Positions 27,158-36,123 of a DNA stretch of 64,000 bases are shown one piece after another. Source of the stretch: Streptomyces sp. CB01580 (GTDB taxonomy: Bacteria; Actinomycetota; Actinomycetes; Streptomycetales; Streptomycetaceae); the NCBI RefSeq assembly GCF_001905795.1, contig NZ_LIXJ01000031.1:1-64000 (forward strand). The letters are read 5' to 3'. How positions within the stretch are numbered: the first letter of the stretch is position 1; every line of letters begins with the position of its first letter. Position numbers and translations under genes: made by a program. Below the pieces are notes generated by a model. It was not told where the DNA came from. It did no database searches and saw nothing but the letters and a program-made list of their open reading frames with translations.

Positions 27158-27425
27158 TGCGGCACAGGCTCTCAGCCCCAACTGCTCAGAAGGATTGTCC
27201 TAATCGGCAAAGTCTGCTCGCCCAACATTGGCCGAACGGACATGCCCATGTGCCTCCTACCTTCAGGAGTATCCCTTTGTCGAGCACGTTCCTGGGCCTG
27301 GAAGTCGTCGACGTGCGTCCGCCGCCGGGCGTTCCCGAGTTCCCCGTCCCACGGCTGGAGTGGAAGAAGTCGCTGAACGAGAGCGAGACCTCTCGGCCGT
27401 GCATCCTTTGACTCTGCTGCGCTGC

Positions 27426-28019
27426 TCAGAAGCCCGGCGGTGTCTCCGACCAGACGCAGACCGCGGGTACGTTGCCCGGGTTGCTGTAGCGGTGCGGCAG
27501 GGAGGAATCGAAGCTGACGCAGTCGCCGGGCTGGAGGCGGTGGTGGACTCCGCCGACCCAGTAGTCCAGTTCCCCGCTCAGCAGCAGGCCGACTTCTTCT
27601 CCCCCGTGGGTGTGCGGATCGGTGCCGGAGGAGGCTCCCGGGGCAACCTCCAGCATCATCATTTCGAGCTTGCCGCCGTGTTTGGGATTGAGGAGGGTGT
27701 ACGTCACCCCTTCTACTCCCGCCCGGGTGAGTTCGACGCGCTCCTCGGGGCGGGTGAGCACCCGGCGCTCCCGGTCGATCGTGTGGAACAGTCGGCTGAG
27801 TGTCGTACCGAGGGCGTCGACGATCGTACGCAACGTGTTGATCGTCGGGCTGTTCACGTCCCGCTCGACATTGCTGAGGTAGCTGCGGGAAAGACCCGTC
27901 TTCTCCGCCAGTTTCTCCAGGGTGAAGCCTCGCTCCAGCCGCTCACGCCGCAGGAACCTACCGATCCCCTCGCCGGCTGAGGACTCGGATGCGTCGGGCG
28001 CGCTCTCATCGATCGGCAC
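27426..28019 (-). CDS. XRE-family regulator with cupin domain
   Basis: The 197-residue protein joins an XRE helix-turn-helix (FTLEKLAEKTGLSRSYLSNVERDVNSPT, about residues 35-62) to a C-terminal cupin (DPHTHGGEEVGLLLSGEL and PHRYSNPG). Such regulators control amino-acid, polyamine or related catabolic genes, sensing a small ligand in the cupin. GTG 28019 is chosen because GGAGGAGGGG lies just upstream. It is divergent from the D-threonine-aldolase-like gene, its probable target. Confidence 0.85.
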   Translation of the reverse strand: MPIDESAPDASESSAGEGIGRFLRRERLERGFTLEKLAEKTGLSRSYLSNVERDVNSPTINTLRTIVDALGTTLSRLFHTIDRERRVLTRPEERVELTRAGVEGVTYTLLNPKHGGKLEMMMLEVAPGASSGTDPHTHGGEEVGLLLSGELDYWVGGVHHRLQPGDCVSFDSSLPHRYSNPGNVPAVCVWSETPPGF

Positions 28020-28058
28020 AGGCCCCTCCTCCACTGAACACAACGCACCATCCAGCAC

Positions 28059-28084
28059 AGTATTTGCAACTCGTCGTAAATACT
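28059..28084. promoter_or_regulatory. Palindromic operator between cupin regulator and DTA-like gene
   Basis: AGTATTT (28059-28065) and AAATACT (28078-28084) form a perfect 7-bp inverted repeat with a 12-base spacer in the divergent intergenic region. This is a likely binding site for the XRE-cupin regulator. Confidence 0.5.
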
Positions 28085-28152
28085 CTACGCTCCGTCGCAT
28101 ATACACGTCCTTCATCGCCCTGCGGCCTCATGCGCCGCGCTCGGAGGAGTCA

Positions 28153-29310
28153 ATGGACCACGGGATGCCACCAGGCGGACACCCGGCCGGGCAGCTGCCG
28201 GAGCTCCGCCTCGACCAGCAGGCGCTGGAGCACAACGTCCGGCTCATGGCGGCCTGGTGCCGCGATCACCACGTTGAGCTGGCCCCGCACATCAAGACCA
28301 CCATGACGCGCTCCATCGTCGAACGGCAGCTGGCCGCGGGGGCATGGGGCGTCACGGTCGCCACCGTGACGCAGGCCAGGATCGCCCTTGAGTGGGGAGC
28401 GCGGCGTGTGATCATTGCGAACCAGGTGGTCCACCCCCACGACCTCTCCCTGCTGCGCCGGTGGCTCGACGAGGCATCAGAACCGGAGCTGTACTGCTTC
28501 GTCGACTCCTTGGCCGGTATCGGCCTCGCCCAGCCGCTCACGGCCGGGGCACGCACCCCCCTGCGCGTCCTGATCGACGTCGGAACGGACGCAGGCCGCA
28601 CCGGCGTGAAGGGACCGGCCGAGGCGGCTGACCTGGCCAGGGCCGTCCGGGCAGCGCCCGGACTCCTCCTTGCCGGCGTCGCCGGCTACGAAGGCGTCCG
28701 GCCCAACCGGAGGGATACCACCACCCTCGCGGCCGTCGACGAGCACTGCCATCGGACCATCACGGTGTTCCGCAGCCTCACCGCGCTCTTCGAGACCACG
28801 CAGCCCGTCTTCAGCATGGGCGGCTCGGCCTTCCCCGACCGGGTCGTCCACGCCCTGGCCAAAGCCGCACGCCACCCCGGTGACCTGCCGATGGTGCCCG
28901 TCCTGCGGTCAGGCTGCTACGTCACGCATGATCACGGCACATACGAACATGTCTCCCGCCTGCCCGGCCTGAAAGCGGCGCTGACCGTGCGCGCGGTCGT
29001 GCTCTCCACCCCGGAACCAGGGCGAGCCGTCGTCGGCGCCGGGAAGCGCGAGCTGCCCTACGACGCCGGCCTTCCCGTACTCATCGCCGCCCGCGATCCA
29101 CACGGCGCACGGCGGCGCGCCGCCACAGCGTCCGCGGACCAGATCTACGACCACCACCTTGTCCTCACCGGTGTACGCAATCTGCACGTCGGCGACGAGG
29201 TCGACCTCGGGATCTCCCACCCCTGCTCCGCCTTCGACCGCTGGCCCGACATCACCGTAGTCGACAGCCAAGGTCACACGCTCGACGTGTGGCATCCCCA
29301 ATTCCGCTGA
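28153..29310 (+). CDS. D-threonine aldolase / D-serine dehydratase-like PLP enzyme
   Basis: The 385-residue protein belongs to the alanine-racemase-fold family of D-threonine aldolases. The N-terminal PLP lysine lies in PHIKTTM, where HxKT is conserved although the usual TH has become TT. GYEGVR and the C-terminal metal-binding HPCSAFDRW are present. It would cleave or dehydrate a D-3-hydroxy amino acid. GGAGGAG lies upstream of the ATG. Divergent from the XRE-cupin gene, with a palindrome between, so probably induced by its substrate. Confidence 0.85.
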   Translation: MDHGMPPGGHPAGQLPELRLDQQALEHNVRLMAAWCRDHHVELAPHIKTTMTRSIVERQLAAGAWGVTVATVTQARIALEWGARRVIIANQVVHPHDLSLLRRWLDEASEPELYCFVDSLAGIGLAQPLTAGARTPLRVLIDVGTDAGRTGVKGPAEAADLARAVRAAPGLLLAGVAGYEGVRPNRRDTTTLAAVDEHCHRTITVFRSLTALFETTQPVFSMGGSAFPDRVVHALAKAARHPGDLPMVPVLRSGCYVTHDHGTYEHVSRLPGLKAALTVRAVVLSTPEPGRAVVGAGKRELPYDAGLPVLIAARDPHGARRRAATASADQIYDHHLVLTGVRNLHVGDEVDLGISHPCSAFDRWPDITVVDSQGHTLDVWHPQFR

Positions 29311-29718
29311 TCACGGCCGCCAACCGGCTCCGGCGGCCGGTCATACCCCAACACCACCCTGCGCCCGGCGGCCACGTCACCGTCGGGCCTTGTTGAGGCA
29401 GTGCATGAAACTCGCGGTGGAGGCTGGAACGGACGACTCCAGCACGGCACAGCCGCTTGACGCCGAAGGCTCCGCGGCGGTCCTCCCGCTGCCCCCATGC
29501 CCTCTCGTCGGCGGTTACGTCCCACCATCCGACTCGCCACCCGGATCTCCGCCGCCCCTGGAGCGAACTCTGCCCACCCGCTGGGTGGTTCGCCTGCTTC
29601 CGAGGAACGCCCGAGGGCTCTGGACCGGGCACGCTGGACGGTGTCCGGGTCCGCCGCTGCGGCAAGTCGCACGCGGGTTCCGGTTACCCAGGACGACCTC
29701 GGTGTGCACAACGCGTGG
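29311..29718. other. Intergenic region without a recognisable gene
   Basis: About 400 bases lie between converging transcripts. Open frames exist on both strands but none has family motifs, a ribosome-binding site or typical streptomycete third-position bias. It may contain decayed coding sequence. Confidence 0.4.
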
Positions 29719-30381
29719 TCAAGGGCTGCGCGGGGCCACCAGGCCGGATTCGTAGGCGAGGACCACGAGTTGTGCCCGGTCACGGGCACGGAGTTTGGCC
29801 ATGGCCCGGTTGACGTGGGTTTTCGCGGTCAGCGGGCTGATCACCATGCGGTCGGCGATCTCGTTGTTGGACAGGCCCCGTGCGACCAGGACGACAGCCT
29901 CGCGCTCGCGGGTGGTGAGCCCTTCCAGCCCCGTGTCGGTGTCGGTGGGGAGCGGCTGGGCGACGTACCGGTTGATCAGCCTGCGGGTGATCGAGGGCGC
30001 CAGCAGGGCGTCGCCGCGAGCGGCGACGCGTACGGCGTGCAGGAAGTCTTCCGGCACGACATCCTTGACCAGGAATCCGGCAGCGCCGGCGCGCAGCGCG
30101 TGGAAGACGTATTCGTCCAAGCCGTAGTTGGTCAGGATGACGACGTGCACCCCGGCCAGGGCCGGGTCCGCAGCGATGCGCCGGGTCGCCTCGATGCCGT
30201 CGACGACCGGCATCCGGATGTCGACGAGAGCGACATCGGGCAGGTGCTCTCTGGCGAACTCCAGGCCCTCGCTGCCGTCAGACGCCTCGGCCACCACCTC
30301 GATGTCGTCCTCGAGATCGAGAAGGGCGCGGAATCCGCTGCGGATGAGTGGCTGGTCGTCGACCAGCAGGACACGGATCAC
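29719..30381 (-). CDS. NarL/LuxR-family response regulator
   Basis: The 220-residue protein has a receiver domain (VDDQPLIRSG, phospho-acceptor Asp in ALVDIRMP, Lys in LVKDVVPED) and a LuxR-type DNA-binding domain (LTTREREAVVLVARGLSNNEIA). The GTG at 30381 overlaps the stop of the kinase gene as GTGA, so they are translationally coupled. Longer upstream frames lie within the kinase gene. Confidence 0.88.
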   Translation of the reverse strand: MIRVLLVDDQPLIRSGFRALLDLEDDIEVVAEASDGSEGLEFAREHLPDVALVDIRMPVVDGIEATRRIAADPALAGVHVVILTNYGLDEYVFHALRAGAAGFLVKDVVPEDFLHAVRVAARGDALLAPSITRRLINRYVAQPLPTDTDTGLEGLTTREREAVVLVARGLSNNEIADRMVISPLTAKTHVNRAMAKLRARDRAQLVVLAYESGLVAPRSP

Positions 30382-31505
30382 GATGTCCGGTCCACGGGGA
30401 GCTCGGCCTGGATGGTGAAGCCGCCTTCGGCGCGTGGGCCGGCACGCAGCCGACCGCCGAGGGCGGTGACGCGCTCGCGCATGCCGAGCAGCCCGAGGCC
30501 CGGTACCGGGGCGGTGTCCGGCATCGCCCTGCCGTCGTCGTCGATGCGTATCGCGAGGGCGTTCTGACGGAAGTCGATCCGGACCGACGCCGTGGCCGCG
30601 CCCGCGTGCCGGGCGACGTTGGTGAGCGACTCCTGGACGATCCGGTAGACGGTCCGGTCCACAGCGGCCGGCACGTGGTGTCGCTGCCCCTGGACCGTCA
30701 GCGTCGTGTCCAGGCCGAACGTACGGGCCCACTCCACCAGTGCTGGGACATCGTCGAGCCCGCGCGGAGGGGCCGTGTCGTCGTCGCGCAACGCCTCCAG
30801 CGTCGCACGCAGTTCCCGGCTTGCCTCGCGCCCGGCCTCCTGGATCGCCGACAGGGAAGGCGGCACCTCCTCACCCTGCTTGCGAGCCACGTGCACGGCG
30901 ACTTCCGCCTGCACCTTGATGACCGAGATCTGGTGGGTGAGCGAGTCGTGCAGTTCCCGAGCGATACGGAGCCGTTCCTCGTCGGCGCGGCGTCGCGCGG
31001 TCTCCTCCCGGGTGCGCTCGGCCTCGTCCGCCCGCCGCTCGGCCTGCCGCAGCGCCTCTCCTGCGGCGCCGGCCGCGATCAGCCAGGCGATTTCGAGGGC
31101 GCCCCGGGCCTGTGCGAATGCCTCGCCCGTGTCGTGCGGTCCCGAGGCCAGGGCCGCGAGCGGGAGCAAGGCCAGCATGACCACGCTCGCCGCCACTGTG
31201 ACGGTGCGGTGTCCCGCCCGTACGGCCGCGTACACCGCGAAAAGGTATGCCACAGCGGGGACATCGGAACCGGCCGCCTGGTATCCCACCGTGCACAGCC
31301 CGGTGACGGCCAGGACGGCAACCGGGGCCCGGCGGCGCAGGCCCAACGCCAGCCCGCCGATCGTCAGCAGTACGTACCCGAGCAAGGCGAGGTCCGTGGC
31401 GGAACGCTGTCCGGACAGCCCTGTGACCAGCAGCGTCGCCGCCACGCCGACAGCGATGATCCAGTCTCCGAACCGAGCCCGAACACCCGACTTCCCCGCA
31501 CTCAT
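30378..31505 (-). CDS. Sensor histidine kinase (HisKA_3 type)
   Basis: The 375-residue kinase has several membrane helices in its first 150 residues and a coiled-coil linker rich in Glu and Arg. The phospho-acceptor block is RELHDSLTHQISV and the HATPase_c domain has NVARHAG, DDDGR and GLGLLGMRERV. It pairs with the regulator at 29719-30381. Divergent from the small membrane protein at 31726, a possible target. Confidence 0.87.
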   Translation of the reverse strand: MSAGKSGVRARFGDWIIAVGVAATLLVTGLSGQRSATDLALLGYVLLTIGGLALGLRRRAPVAVLAVTGLCTVGYQAAGSDVPAVAYLFAVYAAVRAGHRTVTVAASVVMLALLPLAALASGPHDTGEAFAQARGALEIAWLIAAGAAGEALRQAERRADEAERTREETARRRADEERLRIARELHDSLTHQISVIKVQAEVAVHVARKQGEEVPPSLSAIQEAGREASRELRATLEALRDDDTAPPRGLDDVPALVEWARTFGLDTTLTVQGQRHHVPAAVDRTVYRIVQESLTNVARHAGAATASVRIDFRQNALAIRIDDDGRAMPDTAPVPGLGLLGMRERVTALGGRLRAGPRAEGGFTIQAELPVDRTS

Positions 31506-31725
31506 GCGCGCACCCTAGCTGGCCGGCCGCGCGGGCGGGTCCCCCTCATGAACGAGCGGCCGGCTACCGCGCACGCAGTACTTCCGTGCTTCCTGCGGCG
31601 TTCGCGGTAGCCGGATGCGGCATCGGCGGCAGTGCGAAGTGTCTGCGTCCGCCGGACGACCGCGGGTGGGGCCGGCAGACATGCTCGGGCGACGTCCTGT
31701 CGCAGGAAGAGAAGGAGTACCTCGC

Positions 31726-32148
31726 ATGTCTGTTCGTCGTTTGCTGGCTGCCACAGCGGCCACCGTGCTCGGAGGCATCGGGCTTGCTGCACCGGCGGCC
31801 GCGCATGTGACGGCCCAGTCCGCCGCCGTCGATGCCTACAGCCTGACCGCCGGACGTCTCGTCGGCACCACGGCCGCGCTCGTGGCGCTGGTCGGCGTGG
31901 TCGTCGGTGGGCAGGCCCTGGGCCGCTCGGCCGACCGTGTCGGCACCGGCAATAGGCGAAGCAGAGCCATCGTGGCCCTGGTGGCCGGGTCGGCCGGCGC
32001 GGTCGTCGGCGCGCTGAACCTGGCCGTCGCCGATGGTGGTCCCGGTACCGGCAACGGGGTGGTCGGTGGCGCCTCGGCGCTGGTGCTGGGGCTGACCGGC
32101 ACGGCCCTCGGTGCCCTGGCACTGGTCCGCTCCCGCCGCACCACCTGA
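31726..32148 (+). CDS. DUF6223-like small membrane protein
   Basis: The 140-residue protein has a signal-like N-terminus (LLAATAATVLGGIGLAAPAAAH) and three further hydrophobic helices rich in Gly, Ala and Val. It matches DUF6223-type streptomycete proteins of unknown function. AAGGAG precedes the ATG at 31726. Divergent from a two-component system, which may regulate it. Confidence 0.7.
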   Translation: MSVRRLLAATAATVLGGIGLAAPAAAHVTAQSAAVDAYSLTAGRLVGTTAALVALVGVVVGGQALGRSADRVGTGNRRSRAIVALVAGSAGAVVGALNLAVADGGPGTGNGVVGGASALVLGLTGTALGALALVRSRRTT

Positions 32149-32346
32149 CGGCAAGCGCCACGAACAGGCGCGCCGGCCTGACTGAAGACCGATCAGGTGC
32201 AGCCGAGTAGCGGCACTGCCGATGCTCATGCCTCGTCAGGGCGAGCACCTGCCGGACCGGTTCGACGGCGTCCGGCACGACAACCTGCCTGCGGTGGCGG
32301 GCCGTTGCGTCGGCCCGCCCGCGATCCCGTGGCCGTCGCGTGGCTT

Positions 32347-33105
32347 TCAGCCGGCTGTCAGGACCTCCACTCCGCGTGCCGTGAGTTGCTCGACGACTGC
32401 GTGGCAGGGGTCGGCGTCGGTGATCAGTCCGCTGGTCTCCTCCCAGGGCAGGACGCGGAACCGGGAGGCGGTACCGATCTTCTCGGACGAGGCGAGGATG
32501 TAGGTGTCCGCGGCCCGTGCGGCCAGGGCCCGCTTCATTGCGGCCTCCTCGGTGTCGCCGGTGGTCAGCCCCGCCTCCGGGTGGACGCCGGTGACACCGA
32601 GCAGACAGAGGTCGGCGGAGATGTTCTGAGCGGCCTCCACCGCGGTCGCGCCACAGGCGACCGCGGAGTGTTTGAAGATGCGGCCGCCGAGGAGGAAGAC
32701 CTCGGCCTGCGGATGGTCGAGCAACGCGGTCGCGATGGTCGGGCTGTGGGTGATCACGGTGCAGTCCAGGGCCGGTGGAAGGGCGTGGGCTACGGCCAGG
32801 GCCGTGGTGCCGCCGTCCAGGATCAGGGTGCTGCCCGGCTGTACCAGCGCTGCTGCCGCTGCTGCGACCTTTCGCTTGCCGCCAGGAGTGACGGTCTGCC
32901 GGGCGGCATAGTCCGCCACGGCTGGAGAAACAGGCAGCGCACCGCCGTAGACCCGCTGGCAGAGCCCCTCGGCGGCGAGGTCGCGCAGGTCACGCCGCAC
33001 GCTGTCCTCGGAGATGCCCAGGTCCGCGGCGACAACCTTGGCCACGATCTTTCCCTCGCGGGCGAGCAGATCCAGCAGATGGTCCCGTCGTTCAGCCGCC
33101 AGCAT
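32347..33105 (-). CDS. DeoR/GlpR-family transcriptional repressor
   Basis: The 252-residue protein has an N-terminal DeoR helix-turn-helix (AKVVAADLGISEDSVRRDLRDLAAEGL, about residues 22-48) and a C-terminal sugar-phosphate-binding DeoRC domain (LDGGTTALAVAHAL). These repressors respond to phosphorylated sugars or nucleoside breakdown products. It is divergent from the salvage-like pair at 33155-34221 across a 49-bp gap with candidate operator repeats. Confidence 0.85.
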   Translation of the reverse strand: MLAAERRDHLLDLLAREGKIVAKVVAADLGISEDSVRRDLRDLAAEGLCQRVYGGALPVSPAVADYAARQTVTPGGKRKVAAAAAALVQPGSTLILDGGTTALAVAHALPPALDCTVITHSPTIATALLDHPQAEVFLLGGRIFKHSAVACGATAVEAAQNISADLCLLGVTGVHPEAGLTTGDTEEAAMKRALAARAADTYILASSEKIGTASRFRVLPWEETSGLITDADPCHAVVEQLTARGVEVLTAG

Positions 33106-33120
33106 CCGTATTCCTTCCGG

Positions 33121-33150
33121 TTATTGCATGTTTCTGCGTGTACTGTAGCG
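33121..33150. promoter_or_regulatory. Candidate DeoR operator/promoter
   Basis: The short divergent gap is AT-rich for this genome. It carries spaced similar heptamers TGCATGT and TGCGTGT around a TTTC core, as in DeoR-type direct-repeat operators. It lies directly ahead of the ATG at 33155. Confidence 0.4.
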
Positions 33151-33154
33151 CGTC

Positions 33155-33538
33155 ATGACCGACAGGCCGACGCTCATCCTCATCGCCGGGCCGTACCGCT
33201 CAGGCGTCGACGGCAACCCGCAGGCCGTGGCCGCTGATCTCGCCCGTCTCGAAGCAGCGGCGGGGCCGGTGTCCGCCGCCGGACACGTACCCGTGATCGG
33301 CGAGTGCATCGCCGTGTTCGCCCTGCGCTCGGCCGGTGCGGGTGCCGCCGATCCCCTCGGCGATCAGGTTCTCCACCCGGCTGTCGAGCGCCTGTCGGCC
33401 CACTGCGACGCCGCGCTCCGGCCTCCTGGTGACTCCATCGGTGCCGAGCAGGACATTGCCACCGCCCGCCGTCGTGGCCTGCCCATCCATCATCACGTGA
33501 ACGAGATCCCTCGCCACACCCTGAAGGAGACCGCGTGA
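33155..33538 (+). CDS. DUF4406-like nucleoside deoxyribosyltransferase-fold protein
   Basis: The 127-residue protein begins LILIAGPYRSG, the first strand and loop of the nucleoside 2-deoxyribosyltransferase/DUF4406 fold. It has a later Asp/Glu pair region (CDAALRPPGDSIGAEQDIATAR) matching the family's G-A-x-x-D pattern. It may act on nucleosides or nucleotide sugars. It is coupled to the NUDIX gene by a four-base overlap and diverges from a DeoR repressor, which supports a nucleotide-salvage role by inference. Confidence 0.65.
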   Translation: MTDRPTLILIAGPYRSGVDGNPQAVAADLARLEAAAGPVSAAGHVPVIGECIAVFALRSAGAGAADPLGDQVLHPAVERLSAHCDAALRPPGDSIGAEQDIATARRRGLPIHHHVNEIPRHTLKETA

Positions 33539-34221
33539 CCGGTCCGACGCCCCGCCCCGGCATCGACACCCCCGACCACCGCGGCCGCACGGGCCTCGAC
33601 GGTGCCGGACGCGACCTGGACCGCAACCCCGACGTCGTCATCCGCGATGTGGAGCTCACCTCCCGGGGCTGGCACGTGCTGCGCCGCACCACCTTCGACT
33701 ACCGGCGCCGCGACGGGCGCTGGGAGACCCAACAGCGCGAGACCTACGACCGCGGCAACGGTGCGGTCGTCCTGCCGTATGACGCCGATCGTGGCTGCGT
33801 GCTGCTCACCCGTCAGTTCCGCTACCCGGCCTACGTCAACGACCATCCGGACGGCCTGCTCATCGAGGCAGCGGCCGGACTGCTCGACGGTGACGCCCCG
33901 CTCGCCGCCGTCCGGCGCGAGGCCGTCGAGGAACTGGGAGTCGCACTCGGTCCGCTCACTCACGTCCTGGACGCCTACATGAGTCCCGGCTCGGTCACCG
34001 AGCGCCTGCACTTCTATGCGGCCCCCTACACGTCGGCCGACCGTACCGGAACCGGCGGCGGACTGGAGGAGGACGGCGAGGACATCGAAGTGCTCGAACT
34101 ACCCTTCTCCGAAGCCCTCTCCATGGCCCACGACGGACGCATCGCCGACGGCAAGACCATCATTCTCCTGCAATGGGCCGCTCTGAACGGCCTCTTCGCC
34201 CCCACCGGGGGCACCGGCTGA
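33535..34221 (+). CDS. NUDIX hydrolase (ADP-ribose/GDP-mannose pyrophosphatase type)
   Basis: The 228-residue protein carries a NUDIX box (AAGLLDGDAPLAAVRREAVEELGV, with the catalytic REAVEELG core). The upstream segment (YDRGNGAVVLPYDADRG) is typical of NudF/NudK-type ADP-sugar pyrophosphatases. It would hydrolyse a nucleoside diphosphate linked to a sugar. GTGA overlaps the previous stop, so both are made from one transcript. Confidence 0.83.
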   Translation: MTGPTPRPGIDTPDHRGRTGLDGAGRDLDRNPDVVIRDVELTSRGWHVLRRTTFDYRRRDGRWETQQRETYDRGNGAVVLPYDADRGCVLLTRQFRYPAYVNDHPDGLLIEAAAGLLDGDAPLAAVRREAVEELGVALGPLTHVLDAYMSPGSVTERLHFYAAPYTSADRTGTGGGLEEDGEDIEVLELPFSEALSMAHDGRIADGKTIILLQWAALNGLFAPTGGTG

Positions 34222-34231
34222 CACCGCCGTA

Positions 34232-34271
34232 CCCCGGCCGGCCCCGCTTCGGCAGCACGGGCCGGCTGGGG
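34232..34271 (+). terminator. Terminator hairpin between NUDIX and HoxX genes
   Basis: A 13-bp stem (34232-34244 with 34259-34271) with one mismatch lies between two converging genes and could end transcription from both sides. Confidence 0.6.
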
Positions 34272-34308
34272 CACGCCCTCGGGCGGTGACGAGCTCGGGC
34301 TTCCGGTT

Positions 34309-36123
34309 TCACTGTTCCTGGTGGCAAGCGCTCGGTGGGAGTGCGGCATGGTGTTCCTCCGGAGCTGCGACGCCGAGATCCCGGTCCCGCCGCTCCCCTG
34401 TGGATCTGGCGGCCGGGGACGGGGCGAGGTGCGGCGGTCGGCCCGCCGGGGGATCCTTGTGCACGAACGCGCGCCGCAGAGCGTGGTACGACGATCGCGG
34501 ATCGAAGAAGATCCGCCGCATCACTGTCAGCTCCTCCGCCCGGTAGGCGGCCAGAGGCTTGCGGGCTTCGTCCCCGTCCCGTTCGGCCTTCTTGGCGGCG
34601 ATACGCAATCGAGTCGCGGGCGACGCGGCGAACTGGGCGGCCAGTCGGGCGACTTCGTCCGAGAACGACTGCGCATCGCAGTCGACCGTCCGGTCGACCA
34701 GGCCGAGCCGCACTGCGGCCTCGGCGCTCACCGGCAGCGCAGTGCCCGTGAGGCGTTCCGCGACAGCGGCCCCCACCCGGCGCGGCAGTGTGTACGTCCA
34801 GTACTCGGATCCGTACAGCCCCATGAGGCGGTAGTGCGGGTTCAGCACCGTCGCCTGCCTGCACCAGACCTCGTCGGCGGCGAGGGCGAGCATCACCCCG
34901 CCTGCGGCGGCGTTGCCGGCCACGGCGGAGACCACCAGCCGGTCGCTCGTGGTGAGTACTGCCTCCACGAGGTCGTTCATGGCATTGATGTTGGCCCAGG
35001 ACTCCTCGCCCGGATCGGCGGCGGCCTCGATGACATTGAGGTGGATGCCGTTGGAGAAGAAGTCCCGGCCACCCCCGAGCACCAGCACCGAGGTGGGCCG
35101 TCGGCACGCCATCCGGTAGGCGTCGAGCAGGCGTCGGCACCGGGTGGTGCTCATCGCGCCGCCGGGGAAGGAGAACGCGAGGAATCCGGCCTGTCCCTCC
35201 TCGCGATAGCTGATGTCACTCCAGCCGCTTCGGTGCCCCTGCTCGTGCGGCGGCGCGGGACGTCGCGGAAGCGCGGGCAGACGCCCGCCGAGTGCCGTCG
35301 TCGCGGGCAGTTTGAACGTGGCGGGACCATCCGGTCGACGACAGGCCCGGAGCTCGGGGATCCATACCGCGCCGTCGGCCGTCGCCCGGCAGACGGCCCC
35401 CGCCCGAACGGCTACCAACTCGCCCGGATTCCCGCGCAGTTCGGGTTCCGGATGTCCCCCGTGCAGAAACCACTCCTCCCCCAGCAGCTCGTCACGTACG
35501 CCGGGGGAGGAGTCGGCGGCACGCAGCTTGCGAAGAACCGTTTCCGTGGAGTCGGATGCCCAGTCGATGCGCCGGTGCTCCTGACGCAGGTACGGTCGCG
35601 TACGGATGAGCAACTCCGCGCCTGCGCCGCTCTGCGGACGAGGAACGTACGCACCGGAGGAGAAGCGTTCGACGGCGAGGTGCACGGCCCGCGACGCGGC
35701 GTCCGAGACCTCGTTGCGGTACAGATCACTCTTGCCCACCGAGGGCACCGGAAAAGTGGCCGACGCCCAGATGGCCCCGGCGTCCATCTCCTCCTCGGCC
35801 TGCAGGACGGTCACCCCCCAGCTGTCCGCGCCGTCTTGGACGGCCCGGTCGAGGGAGGAGGGCCCGCGGTCGCCCGGTGGGCCGGGATGGACGACGAGGC
35901 AGGTGCGCGCCGCCCACACGTCCCGCGGGATGGCGGTCTTCAGCATGGGGGCGACAACGAGGTCCGGCGCGAACTCCCGAAGGGCCTGCCGCAACGACGC
36001 GTCACGCACCGAGTCGTCCGGCAACGCGATTTCCACCGCTACGATATGGCCGCGGTCCCTCAGCTCGGCATGAATACGCTGAGTGAGGCTGTTGAACACG
36101 CTCGCCACGAGCAGGATGCGCAC
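34309..36123 (-). CDS. hoxX: HoxX-like formyltransferase/enoyl-CoA hydratase fusion protein
   Basis: The 604-residue product joins an N-terminal formyltransferase-type domain (VVAPMLKTAIP, HPGPPGDRGPSSLDRAV) to a C-terminal crotonase/enoyl-CoA hydratase domain. The latter shows GGGRDFFSNGIHLN and GNAAAGGVMLALAADEVW. This domain order and length match HoxX, the maturation factor reported to make CO from a formyl carrier for oxygen-tolerant NiFe hydrogenase. No hydrogenase genes are in the window, so it is an orphan copy here. The GTG at 36123 is chosen for the upstream GGGAG; it opens with RILLVASVFNSLTQRI. Confidence 0.8.
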   Translation of the reverse strand: MRILLVASVFNSLTQRIHAELRDRGHIVAVEIALPDDSVRDASLRQALREFAPDLVVAPMLKTAIPRDVWAARTCLVVHPGPPGDRGPSSLDRAVQDGADSWGVTVLQAEEEMDAGAIWASATFPVPSVGKSDLYRNEVSDAASRAVHLAVERFSSGAYVPRPQSGAGAELLIRTRPYLRQEHRRIDWASDSTETVLRKLRAADSSPGVRDELLGEEWFLHGGHPEPELRGNPGELVAVRAGAVCRATADGAVWIPELRACRRPDGPATFKLPATTALGGRLPALPRRPAPPHEQGHRSGWSDISYREEGQAGFLAFSFPGGAMSTTRCRRLLDAYRMACRRPTSVLVLGGGRDFFSNGIHLNVIEAAADPGEESWANINAMNDLVEAVLTTSDRLVVSAVAGNAAAGGVMLALAADEVWCRQATVLNPHYRLMGLYGSEYWTYTLPRRVGAAVAERLTGTALPVSAEAAVRLGLVDRTVDCDAQSFSDEVARLAAQFAASPATRLRIAAKKAERDGDEARKPLAAYRAEELTVMRRIFFDPRSSYHALRRAFVHKDPPAGRPPHLAPSPAARSTGERRDRDLGVAAPEEHHAALPPSACHQEQ

